Shown piece after piece: positions 1 to 6,723 of a stretch of DNA of 8,829 nucleotides (the first letter of the stretch is position 1; each line of letters begins with the position of its first letter). The stretch covers positions 1 to 8,829 of the forward strand of contig DNUI01000266.1 of assembly GCA_003508565.1 (NCBI GenBank). The letters are read 5' to 3'. The notes below the pieces were generated by a model. It saw nothing but the letters and a program-made list of their open reading frames with translations, did not search any database and was not told the DNA's origin. This stretch comes from Syntrophaceae bacterium (GTDB lineage: Bacteria; Desulfobacterota; Syntrophia; Syntrophales; UBA2185). Position numbers and translations under genes: made by a program.

Positions 1-21
1 TCTGTGAGATCAACAAGCTAT

Positions 22-132
22 TCATACTATGTCGTGCGCTATCAGGTAGTCGGTCTTCGGGTCATCTGGCCCATAACAATCCATCCCGAGTTTTGACACG
101 GTGTAATGGGCAAGGTTGGGGATTACGAACAT
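22..132 (-). CDS. doubtful small ORF, 36 codons, unknown function
   Basis: A short open frame begins with ATG 17 bases after the stop codon of the ATPase gene and ends in TGA. The predicted peptide is mildly acidic, starts MFVIPNLAHYTV and ends TDYLIAHDIV. Its composition looks protein-like, but I recognise no family and see no signal peptide or membrane segment. An in-frame TAA lies two codons before the ATG, so it cannot extend further upstream, and the purine-rich GGTAAGAG before the start is poorly spaced as a ribosome binding site. It could be a small gene at the tail of the minus-strand operon, or chance. The rest of positions 1 to 149 shows no other gene, terminator or repeat that I can support. 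Confidence 0.2.
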   Translation of the reverse strand: MFVIPNLAHYTVSKLGMDCYGPDDPKTDYLIAHDIV

Positions 133-149
133 CTCTTACCATCATTCAT

Positions 150-890
150 TCATTTGAATTTATCGGTACCGGCACCGTTTTTCAAGTATTTACTCCTATC
201 CTCCATGAATTCCCTGTAAATACGGTAGTGCTCCGTATCTTCATACCGGACGGGCTTTGCGGGGTTATAATCGAAACTGTAGATTGATGCGTTCGGACAG
301 GCCAGAAGAATAGGAGAGTGCGTGGCGATCACAAATTGAGCGTAGCCCGCTTCACTTGTCTCCGTCAGAATCTCCAGCAGGGCGAGCTGGCTCCGGGGAG
401 AGAGCGCTGTCTCCGGTTCATCAAGCAGGTAGAGCCCCTTGATCCGATAGCGGTTCCGGAAAAAGGACAGGAATGATTCGCCATGAGATTGGGTTATTAA
501 AGACTTGCCGCCATAATACATGAGTTGCCCTGGATCGGCTGCCGCCCATTCATCCAAGAGCTGTGTGAAGTGCCTGAAGATACCGGACCCGAAAAAGGAG
601 CCCGGAACTTTTCCATCTGTCCATTGTACAGTAAGGAAATGGTGGAATTTGCCTTCATAGGGATTTTGATTCACACGAGTTCTCTCAGGTTCCCGCCAGA
701 TATGGATACCGCAGGCACGGGACATAGCCTCCAGCAACGTCGACTTACCCGAACCGTTTTCACCAATAAAGAACGTCACAGGAGATGCAAAGGTAATGTT
801 TCTCGTGTGTTGAAAGACGGGCACAGAGAAAGGATAACAATCCTGTGTCGGATATCGGGATGGATCCAGGATCACACTCTTAAGATGCAT
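150..890 (-). CDS. small ABC/AAA-type predicted ATPase
   Basis: This 246-residue protein is a stand-alone P-loop ATPase of the small SMC/ABC-like kind often annotated as an AAA family or COG3910-type predicted ATPase. Visible motifs are Walker A GENGSGKST (residues 43-51), a signature-like SHGES (135-139) in place of LSGGQ, Walker B LYLLDEPE (153-160) with the catalytic Glu158, and a switch histidine in ATHSP (His191). There is no membrane segment and no coiled-coil insert between Walker A and the signature, so it is neither a transporter partner with an obvious permease nor a full SMC/RecF protein. The start is firm: an in-frame TGA lies four codons upstream, and the next Met (residue 55) would delete Walker A. 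The ribosome binding site is weak. It follows the acyltransferase gene by 52 bases and is probably the last main gene of that operon. The substrate is unknown. Confidence 0.85.
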   Translation of the reverse strand: MHLKSVILDPSRYPTQDCYPFSVPVFQHTRNITFASPVTFFIGENGSGKSTLLEAMSRACGIHIWREPERTRVNQNPYEGKFHHFLTVQWTDGKVPGSFFGSGIFRHFTQLLDEWAAADPGQLMYYGGKSLITQSHGESFLSFFRNRYRIKGLYLLDEPETALSPRSQLALLEILTETSEAGYAQFVIATHSPILLACPNASIYSFDYNPAKPVRYEDTEHYRIYREFMEDRSKYLKNGAGTDKFK

Positions 891-942
891 CGCTATGTCT
901 CATTCATTACAGGCATCCGGCCTTCATCTCGGCTTTAAAACA

Positions 943-1878
943 TCAAGATCCGGTGAAGACACGTTTGTATTTCTCATCCAGGAGCCGGTTTATGCTTTCC
1001 ATGACGATCACGGTTACCTGTTCAAAATGCTTTTTATATTTCTGCTGTGATTCTTTGGAAAAAGGCTTGAATTTTTCTTCTATGCGGAATTCTTTCAGTT
1101 GATCCTGCAAAGAGAGAGTCTCTCCAATCCTGTATGTGATGACACCACTTTTTGCGAAGGGAAGACTTCCTGTATAGAGCTCGTCGGAATTATTACACCC
1201 CACGGGAACGATCTTTTTGTCTGTTGCAAGCGCTATTTGTGCCAGGCCTGTTCGTCCCTCACCAAGGACGGAACCTCTTGTTCCCTCCGGGAAAATGATG
1301 AGATTGAGATTTTGCTCACATAGGGCCTTCCGGCTCAGCTCTGCTACCCGCTCCATAATGAGATCATAGTGAGAGCGGATAAAATCGACAAACTGCTCCC
1401 CCATGGCACTGATGACCTCTGTGGCCGCCTTCGGATATTGTTCGATCTTCTCATACTTACCATCGATTACGTCTTTAATCGCTCGGTAAAGATTGCCTTC
1501 AATCCTCTTTTTGAATTTTTTCTTGTAAAGTTCTTCTATCAAATATTTCATTGATGGCACGGGAATCAAATTGCAAAGATCCAGACCTTTCGCCAGCAGT
1601 GCATTTCGGTAATACTTACCCTTTACCCATACTGTGGTGTAAGGAAAAGACTTCATACTCCACAGTTTATACTGGAAAGGCCAGTAGTTGAATCGGTCCG
1701 TGTGGTTCATGGCAAAAATCACGTTTTCATCGCGGGGAATGCGGTCGATATTTTCGATTTGGATATCAACATGAGCGAAAATATTATAATTAGTGTATAA
1801 TAATAATGCTGCCACGATCTGCTGGCCCATGGGTTTGGACACCAGCTTAATCCTCTCTAAGTAATCAAGGTCGACCAT
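943..1878 (-). CDS. PlsC-like phospholipid/glycerol acyltransferase family protein
   Basis: A 311-residue member of the lysophospholipid acyltransferase superfamily, which transfers acyl groups to glycerolipid or lipid A type acceptors at the cytoplasmic membrane. Block I is seen as FAMNHTDRFN (residues 55-64), block III as IFPEGTR (195-201) and block IV as VPVG (224-227). Two things are odd. The usual H-X4-D reads H59-X4-N64, with an Asp at 61 instead. Block I and block III are about 138 residues apart, far more than the roughly 70-80 usual in PlsC, because of a charged insert around residues 111-185 (KKKFKKR near 119-125). The start follows TGAGG (1886-1890) with a 7-base spacer, and three in-frame stops lie just upstream, so it is well fixed. 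It sits 89 bases after kdsB, suggesting envelope lipid work, but the acceptor is unknown. Confidence 0.8.
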   Translation of the reverse strand: MVDLDYLERIKLVSKPMGQQIVAALLLYTNYNIFAHVDIQIENIDRIPRDENVIFAMNHTDRFNYWPFQYKLWSMKSFPYTTVWVKGKYYRNALLAKGLDLCNLIPVPSMKYLIEELYKKKFKKRIEGNLYRAIKDVIDGKYEKIEQYPKAATEVISAMGEQFVDFIRSHYDLIMERVAELSRKALCEQNLNLIIFPEGTRGSVLGEGRTGLAQIALATDKKIVPVGCNNSDELYTGSLPFAKSGVITYRIGETLSLQDQLKEFRIEEKFKPFSKESQQKYKKHFEQVTVIVMESINRLLDEKYKRVFTGS

Positions 1879-1917
1879 GTTACTGCCTCACTATCAAGAA
1901 ACATCCCCCCAACTTTC

Positions 1918-1959
1918 CTATGTAGAAAGGAAGCGGGTCAGATTTGTTCGGTTATGCAC
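1918..1959 (-). other. strong Shine-Dalgarno followed by a 13-codon GTG frame
   Basis: Directly at the kdsB stop codon the minus strand reads AAGGAG (1964-1969), the best Shine-Dalgarno sequence in the run, followed four bases later by GTG. The frame encodes only 13 residues (starting MHNRTN) before TAG. It does not read into the acyltransferase, whose own frame has stops just upstream of its ATG. It may be a leader peptide, a remnant of a lost gene, or coincidence. Confidence 0.2.
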
Positions 1960-1967
1960 AGTTCTCC

Positions 1968-2729
1968 TTAATCCCCCTTCTTTGTCCAAGGGGGAGCGCT
2001 GAGCAGAAGGCTTCTCACCCTTTCAAGCTCCCGGGGGGTATCGACCTCTACAGAATCGTAAAGGGTCTCCACTACCTTAATCCGGTAACCATGCTCCAGG
2101 GCTCTCAGTTGCTCCAAGGCCTCCAATTTTTCGAGAACGCCCTCAGAAAGCCGTGAGAATTTCTCCAGAAATTCCCGTCTGTAGGCATAGATGCCGTGGT
2201 GTTTATAGTATGATACCTCATGTCCCCTGTCCCTTACAAACGGAATCGTTGCCCGGGAAAAATAGATGGCAAAATGGTCGTGATCAAAGACGACCTTGAC
2301 CGCATGGGGATGGGTAATTTCCTCTTCTCTTATAATTTTATAGATCAGGGTAGACATGGGGAGAACGGGATCATCCAGGAGAGGTTTTGCCACTTCATCA
2401 ATCTGCGTCGGTTCAAAAAGAGGTTGATCCCCCTGAATATTGACGACAATATCTGAACTGGCGAGATTAATCCGGGTAGCTGCTTCGGCGATGCGGTCCG
2501 TACCTGACCTGAGCGTCTCCGAGGTCATTATCGCGCGGCCCCCGAAACGCTGTACAGCAGCAAAAATCCTCTCATCGTCCGTCGCCACGGCGGCGAAGGA
2601 AACCGTCCTGGCCTGCAATACCCGTTCATAGACGTGCTGAATCATTGGTTTCCCGCACAGATCAGCGAGGGGCTTCCCGGGAAATCGGGAGGATTCATAG
2701 CGGGCAGGTATGATACAGATGACGTTCAT
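1968..2729 (-). CDS. kdsB: 3-deoxy-manno-octulosonate cytidylyltransferase (CMP-Kdo synthetase)
   Basis: KdsB activates Kdo with CTP to give CMP-Kdo, the donor for attaching Kdo to lipid A in the cytoplasm. At 253 residues the length is normal. The N-terminal nucleotide-binding motif is IPARYESSRFPGKPL (7-21), followed by ATDDERI (49-55), SGTDR (75-79) and VNIQGDQP (96-103), where Asp101 should bind the catalytic metal; many homologues have GDEP here. Further family blocks are PHAVKVV (141-147), YFSRATIPF (156-164), HHGIYAYRREFL (177-188), LEALEQLRALE (202-212) and VDTPREL (229-235). Its ATG overlaps the hldD stop codon in an ATGA, and no ribosome binding site is visible before it, so translation is probably coupled to hldD. 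Kdo and 8-amino-Kdo specificity cannot be told apart from motifs alone. Confidence 0.95.
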   Translation of the reverse strand: MNVICIIPARYESSRFPGKPLADLCGKPMIQHVYERVLQARTVSFAAVATDDERIFAAVQRFGGRAIMTSETLRSGTDRIAEAATRINLASSDIVVNIQGDQPLFEPTQIDEVAKPLLDDPVLPMSTLIYKIIREEEITHPHAVKVVFDHDHFAIYFSRATIPFVRDRGHEVSYYKHHGIYAYRREFLEKFSRLSEGVLEKLEALEQLRALEHGYRIKVVETLYDSVEVDTPRELERVRSLLLSAPPWTKKGD

Positions 2730-3697
2730 AAATGTGGATCTGATTTTTGCAGATAATTCGCAATATAGTCCTCTACCGTTTCTTCCAACGGCATGAAAGC
2801 AACCGGGTATCCTGCATGCCGGAGCTTGTCCATTTTCGCCTCGGTGAAATACTGATACTGATCGCGGATCTCCGCAGGCATATCAATATACTCAATACAA
2901 GGTTTCATATTCATGGCAGCAAAGACTGCTTGAATCAGGTCATTCCATGTTCGGGCTTTACCAGTGCCTAAATTGAAGATGCCGTGTATCTCCGGGAATT
3001 TTACCAACCACCACATGACCTCAACGCAATCTTTGATATACACAAAATCGCGCATCTGTCCGCCATCGCCATATTCAGGTCTATACGACTTAAAGAGCCT
3101 CACTTTCCCCGTGTCACGGATTTGTTCGAAGGCTTTGTCCACCACGCTTCGCATGTCCCCCTTATGGTATTCATTGGGACCGAAGACGTTGAAAAATTTT
3201 ATCCCCGTGAGTTTTGTTTCCACCTTGTTCCGTAAAACCCAAAGGTCAAAAAGTTGCTTGGAATACCCGTACATATTGATTGGGCGGAGCGTTTCCGTCA
3301 CGTCATTCTCATCGGAAAACCCCCTCGATCCATCCCCGTATGTGGCAGCTGAACTCGCATAGATGAAGCGGATGTCGTGCGAGAGCGCCCATTCGGCCAA
3401 GCGGCATGTATAGTGGTAATTATTGTCCATCAAGTAGTCTGCATTCCGCTCTGTTGTCGACGAGCAGGCTCCCATATGAATGATCGCGTCAGGTTTGAAT
3501 GGCATCTGTTCACTGCGGAGCATCCTGAGGAATACGTCTTTATGGATATATTCCACGTATCGACGGTTCACCAGATTTTTCCATTTGTCCGTGTGCCCCA
3601 GTTCATCGACGATGACAATATCGTTGATACCTTCTGTATTCAACTTCCAGACAAAGGCGCTTCCAATAAATCCGGCTGCGCCGGTGACAATAATCAT
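2726..3697 (-). CDS. hldD: ADP-L-glycero-D-manno-heptose 6-epimerase
   Basis: HldD is a cytoplasmic short-chain dehydrogenase/epimerase that converts ADP-D-glycero-D-manno-heptose to the L-glycero form, the precursor of inner-core heptose in LPS. The 323-residue length is close to the family's 310-330. The Rossmann motif GAAGFIG lies at 6-12, GACSSTTE at 76-83, YASSAATYGDG at 113-123, and the catalytic Y143-X3-K147 in NMYGYSK. The HldD-specific NVFGPNEYHKGDM (170-182) supplies a second catalytic lysine at 179, matching the two-base mechanism known for E. coli HldD. The start follows GAGGGG (3705-3710) with a 7-base spacer. It is separated from the upstream dehydrogenase by 88 bases and overlaps kdsB by four, tying heptose and Kdo supply together. 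Confidence 0.95.
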   Translation of the reverse strand: MIIVTGAAGFIGSAFVWKLNTEGINDIVIVDELGHTDKWKNLVNRRYVEYIHKDVFLRMLRSEQMPFKPDAIIHMGACSSTTERNADYLMDNNYHYTCRLAEWALSHDIRFIYASSAATYGDGSRGFSDENDVTETLRPINMYGYSKQLFDLWVLRNKVETKLTGIKFFNVFGPNEYHKGDMRSVVDKAFEQIRDTGKVRLFKSYRPEYGDGGQMRDFVYIKDCVEVMWWLVKFPEIHGIFNLGTGKARTWNDLIQAVFAAMNMKPCIEYIDMPAEIRDQYQYFTEAKMDKLRHAGYPVAFMPLEETVEDYIANYLQKSDPHL

Positions 3698-3785
3698 GAT
3701 TTAGCCCCTCAATCCGTGTGTGCTTCCTATACTATACTCTCTCTCTGATGGCGTAGAATTTCGCGTTGAGCGCAGAGGTACTATG

Positions 3786-4946
3786 TTAGTATGCTTCTCC
3801 ATATATCTCAATGGCATCCTCTATCGTCACTTTGCGGGGATTGTTTTCCAGCGGTCTCGCCACGGTCATTGCCACTTTCGCAAGATCGGGAAAATCCTCC
3901 TCGGGAATGTTCAAGTCCTCAAGGGTGGTATAAATACCACAATCTTCTATGAGGGACTGTACGGCTTCCACCGCAAGGTATGCCGCTTCACGCAGAGGCA
4001 TGTCGTCAACAATTTCACCCATCGCTTCTGCAATGACGGTGAATTTCTCAAGAGCCCCCGGCAGGTTGAAGGACATAACGTGCGGAAGCATGACTGTATT
4101 GGCCAAACCATGAGATACCCCGTATTTCCCTCCGAGAGGATAGGAAAGAGAATGGACAGCGCCTACCCCCGCATTCGCAAGACCTAAGCCCGCATAGAGA
4201 CTCCCCAGGAGTGTCTTTTCCCTTGCTTCCAGATTGTTGCCGTCATGCACGCACGTTCTTAGATTCGCGGAAATTAACTGTATGGCATCCAGCGAAAACA
4301 TTTCGCTCATGGGTGATGCATTTACTGATGTATACGATTCTATTGCATGACAGAGCGCATCAATTCCTGTTGAAGCAGTCGATACCGGCGGGAGGGTGAG
4401 GGTAAGCATGGGATCAAGTACGGCCAGGTCCGGATAGAGGTAGGGGCTATTCATGCCTTCTTTTTTCTTGAGGTCCTGCCGTACAAACACTGCGGTAAAG
4501 GTTACCTCACTTCCTGTTCCCGCCGTCGTGGGAACCATTACGGTAGGCAACCCGGGACCGGGAACCTTGTTCAGCCCTAAATAATCCACGGCATTGCCGT
4601 TGTTGGCCGTCAGCACCGCAATAGCTTTTGCGACATCCATGGCGCTTCCTCCACCAATGCCAATGACGATATCGCATTTCCCCTTTTGTGCGACTTTTGC
4701 TCCCTCATCTGCTATTTCCAATCTTGGTTCAGCTTCGACCTGTTTGTCAAATATAGTAGTTTTCAAGCCATTTTTACTAAGCACATCCGAAACCCGATCT
4801 CTGAAACCAAGTTTAGACAGATTCCTATCAAGGATGATGAGGGGACGGCTCGCGTTCATTGCGCGTATATTCTCTCCCAGTGTATCGAAAGAACCGTTGC
4901 CAAATATGATTTTTTTTGCCCCCGTAAAGGAAAAGTGCTTTTTCAT
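3786..4946 (-). CDS. iron-containing (type III) alcohol dehydrogenase
   Basis: A 386-residue cytoplasmic NAD(P)-dependent dehydrogenase of the iron-containing group III family (FucO, DhaT, AdhB). The dinucleotide motif GGGSAMDVAKA lies at 98-108 and TTAGTGSEVT at 140-149. The metal ligands expected from FucO are all present: Asp196 and His200 in GIDALCHAIESYTS, His265 in GAVHSLSYPLGG and His279 in GVSHGLANTVMLPHV. Substrate cannot be read from the sequence; primary alcohols, aldehydes or lactaldehyde are typical. The gene starts after GGGGG (4954-4958) with a 7-base spacer, 52 bases past trmJ, and has a candidate promoter of its own. Its position just before hldD and kdsB is worth noting, because an iron-type dehydrogenase (KdnB) oxidises Kdo in Shewanella. 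No partner aminotransferase (KdnA) is present in the window. Confidence 0.9.
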   Translation of the reverse strand: MKKHFSFTGAKKIIFGNGSFDTLGENIRAMNASRPLIILDRNLSKLGFRDRVSDVLSKNGLKTTIFDKQVEAEPRLEIADEGAKVAQKGKCDIVIGIGGGSAMDVAKAIAVLTANNGNAVDYLGLNKVPGPGLPTVMVPTTAGTGSEVTFTAVFVRQDLKKKEGMNSPYLYPDLAVLDPMLTLTLPPVSTASTGIDALCHAIESYTSVNASPMSEMFSLDAIQLISANLRTCVHDGNNLEAREKTLLGSLYAGLGLANAGVGAVHSLSYPLGGKYGVSHGLANTVMLPHVMSFNLPGALEKFTVIAEAMGEIVDDMPLREAAYLAVEAVQSLIEDCGIYTTLEDLNIPEEDFPDLAKVAMTVARPLENNPRKVTIEDAIEIYGEAY

Positions 4947-4973
4947 GATGTTACCCCCATGGAATTTGGCTGA

Positions 4974-5002
4974 GTATTAGATTTATGTCAATGAAAAGTC
5001 AA
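4974..5002 (-). promoter_or_regulatory. candidate sigma70 promoter for the alcohol dehydrogenase
   Basis: The minus strand reads TTGACT (4997-5002), a 17-base spacer and TAATAC (4974-4979), overlapping the end of trmJ. The -35 matches consensus at five of six bases, the -10 at only three. A second, perfect TTGACA lies at 4986-4991 but has no better -10 at the right spacing. It would let the dehydrogenase, and perhaps hldD-kdsB, be expressed independently of trmJ. Confidence 0.35.
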
Positions 5003-5736
5003 GTCTTTTTGTTTCTCATGGACCAGTCCAACTGCCGGCAGATGCCGCGTATGATCTTTACTTCTTTGGAAAAAAGCTTCGTTCTCCCGAGGAAACGGCG
5101 GATGTGCATCATCCAGTGATCAGGATTTTGCGGATGGAGAAAACCAATGTTCATCAACACGGTCTTCATCTGTTCATACATTCCCTCGAGTTCTTCCGAG
5201 GAAGCCATGCGGGGCGTGAACTCTTCCAGAGGACCGGCATGTCCCACGAAGATTTCATAGCAAAGAATCATGACCGCCTGGGAAAGATTCACCGATTTCA
5301 TGCCTTTCGACGTGGGAATGGTTACTAATAAATGGCAGAACCGCAGATCATCATTGGACAACCCTGTATCCTCGGGTCCGAAAAGGAGCGCTACTTCGTT
5401 GCAATGGCTTATTTCCACAACCAATTCCGCCATCTCTCGGGGTGAGACACAGGGCCCTCTCCCGGAGCCACGTCTCGATGTGGCTCCGATAATATAATGA
5501 AAGTTCGCCAGGGCTTCATCCAGCCTATCGAAATGTTGAATTGACTCCACAATACCTGCGGCAAAGTGGGTGGCCATCTGCTTCATTTCCTCTACAGGAA
5601 GGTCTCTATTGCCTACCACGAAGATTTTTTCAATGCCCATGTTCCTCGCACACCGCGCCACGGCTCCGACATTGCCCGGATATTTCGGTTTGCTCAGAAC
5701 AATAGTGACGTGTTCCGTTTTTGCCCTCTCGTGCAT
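4999..5736 (-). CDS. trmJ: tRNA (cytidine/uridine-2'-O-)-methyltransferase, TrmJ type
   Basis: A 245-residue SPOUT-class RNA methyltransferase, TrmH family group 1. TrmJ uses S-adenosylmethionine to methylate the 2'-O of nucleotide 32 in the anticodon loop of several tRNAs. The knotted-fold motifs are clear: motif 1 is PGNVGAVARCARNMG (20-34) with Asn22 and Arg28, motif 2 is LLFGPEDTGLS (117-127) and motif 3 is IPTSKGMKSVNLSQAV (140-155). The C-terminal extension after about residue 165 fits TrmJ, although a relative such as another group 1 TrmH protein cannot be excluded. A GGGA (5744-5747) seven bases before the ATG can act as ribosome binding site. It is the first gene of the minus-strand run and is transcribed divergently from the sulfite reductase gene. 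Confidence 0.85.
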   Translation of the reverse strand: MHERAKTEHVTIVLSKPKYPGNVGAVARCARNMGIEKIFVVGNRDLPVEEMKQMATHFAAGIVESIQHFDRLDEALANFHYIIGATSRRGSGRGPCVSPREMAELVVEISHCNEVALLFGPEDTGLSNDDLRFCHLLVTIPTSKGMKSVNLSQAVMILCYEIFVGHAGPLEEFTPRMASSEELEGMYEQMKTVLMNIGFLHPQNPDHWMMHIRRFLGRTKLFSKEVKIIRGICRQLDWSMRNKKT

Positions 5737-5758
5737 GCTCCCATCCCGCTACTTTTTA

Positions 5759-5787
5759 ATTATAGTGTTTCTTGTACCATAAAAACC
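5759..5787 (-). promoter_or_regulatory. candidate promoter for trmJ (good -10, weak -35)
   Basis: A perfect TATAAT on the minus strand (5759-5764) lies 22 bases before the trmJ ATG, which would give a leader of about 15 bases holding the ribosome binding site. The hexamer 17 bases upstream (GGTTTT, 5782-5787) is a poor -35, so the assignment rests on the -10 and its position. Confidence 0.4.
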
Positions 5788-5826
5788 GTTCTTTCATCAC
5801 GTGTAAATTAAAATATTCCCCCTGCC

Positions 5827-5855
5827 TTGACACACTGATGTATTTCTCCTATAGT
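5827..5855 (+). promoter_or_regulatory. strong sigma70 promoter for the sulfite reductase gene
   Basis: TTGACA (5827-5832), a 17-base spacer and TATAGT (5850-5855) match sigma70 consensus at 11 of 12 positions with ideal spacing. Transcription should start near 5862, giving a leader of about 48 bases that ends in the ribosome binding site GGGAGG (5895-5900), nine bases before the ATG. No clear operator palindrome overlaps it. Confidence 0.8.
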
Positions 5856-5909
5856 GCAACTCAAAGAAATTGACGCCTTACATAGAAAAATGAAGGGAGG
5901 ACGCACACA

Positions 5910-6569
5910 ATGTTACAGGATGGAGAAAAGGGAGTAATAATTCAGCGTGATAAACAGACCTACGCAATCGCGCCGCATATTCCATGCGGTGTGGTCAGCC
6001 CGGCAACGCTGCGCACACTGGCCGACGTCGCCGAGAAATACGGCGTCGCAGCACTGAAAATAACCAGTGCAGCAAGAATTGCGATTGTGGGCCTCAAAGA
6101 AGAAGATGTTGACGCTGTCTGGGCTGATCTGGGAATGCCTCCGGGGGCAGCCGTCGGCCTCTGCGTGCGCAGCATCAAGGCATGCCCGGGGACTACCTTC
6201 TGCAAACGCGGACAGCAGGACAGCCTTGGATTCGGCCTCAAACTGGATGAGAAATACCACGGTGTACAAGTGCCCAGCAAGCTAAAGTTCGGCGTCAGCG
6301 GCTGTGCAAACCAGTGCGCAGAAACCTGTATAAAAGATATCGGCATCATTGGTTTTCCGAAAGGCTGGAGGGTCTTTGTCGGGGGTAACGGCGGCGCGAA
6401 TCCAAGATTGTCACAGGAGCTTATCCGGGATCTTACCACAGAACAGGCTCTCAACCTTATCGATAAGATAATTGGCTATTACACGGCAAATGCCGGTCCG
6501 CGCCAGAGACTGGGCGCTATGATAGACAAGATCGGCTTTGATGTATTCAAAACAGCTGTTCTTGCGTAA
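5910..6569 (+). CDS. small siroheme/[4Fe-4S] sulfite (nitrite) reductase-like protein
   Basis: A 219-residue single-unit member of the nitrite/sulfite reductase family, close in length and motif order to the low-molecular-weight assimilatory-type sulfite reductase of Desulfovibrio (about 218 residues). That enzyme reduces sulfite to sulfide with six electrons in the cytoplasm. The siroheme-[4Fe-4S] cysteine set is complete: C92-X5-C98 in KACPGTTFCKRG and C132-X3-C136 in SGCANQCAETC, with Cys136 expected to bridge cluster and heme. Extra cysteines are at 26, 85 and 140. A basic and small residue stretch TSAARIAIVG (52-61) fits the siroheme-binding N-terminal half. There is no flavin, ferredoxin or DsrC-like partner beside it, so the electron donor is unknown. 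The gene appears monocistronic behind its own promoter, and the start is set by GGGAGG. Nitrite reduction or another siroheme role remains possible. Confidence 0.85.
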   Translation: MLQDGEKGVIIQRDKQTYAIAPHIPCGVVSPATLRTLADVAEKYGVAALKITSAARIAIVGLKEEDVDAVWADLGMPPGAAVGLCVRSIKACPGTTFCKRGQQDSLGFGLKLDEKYHGVQVPSKLKFGVSGCANQCAETCIKDIGIIGFPKGWRVFVGGNGGANPRLSQELIRDLTTEQALNLIDKIIGYYTANAGPRQRLGAMIDKIGFDVFKTAVLA

Positions 6570-6723
6570 AGCATCACTTCATGTCAATGCGATGTTATTA
6601 CAATAGATTTCGACAGGTTGGACATCTGTTCTGCGATTGACTGCTTGGCGAGACGTCTGCTGTATCCTTGGAGCGGCTACACGTTTCGCATGACATTATG
6701 TATCGAGATAATGGAACCCTCAC

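Noticed and set aside
1911..1935. Hairpin CTTTC/GAAAG between kdsB and the acyltransferase
   Set aside because: Only five pairs around a seven-base loop and no T-run, so there is no support for a terminator or regulatory element.
3727..3760. Promoter for hldD at TATAGT (3731-3736, minus strand) with adjacent GA repeats
   Set aside because: The -10-like hexamer is good, but no hexamer at 16 to 18 bases upstream matches a -35 at more than two positions.
5793..5808. CACGTG-centred sequence resembling a parS site in the trmJ/sulfite reductase gap
   Set aside because: It matches the 16-base parS consensus at only about 10 positions, mainly the central CACGTG, and the flanking arms are not symmetric.
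6551..6594. Terminator for the sulfite reductase gene (AACAGCTGTT palindrome and CATC/GATG arms)
   Set aside because: The palindrome is inside the coding sequence with no loop, the other arms pair only four bases, and no T-run follows.
6637..6666. Promoter for rsmG at TTGACT (6637-6642)
   Set aside because: The -35 is good, but the only -10 at suitable distance (TGTATC) matches consensus at three of six positions.
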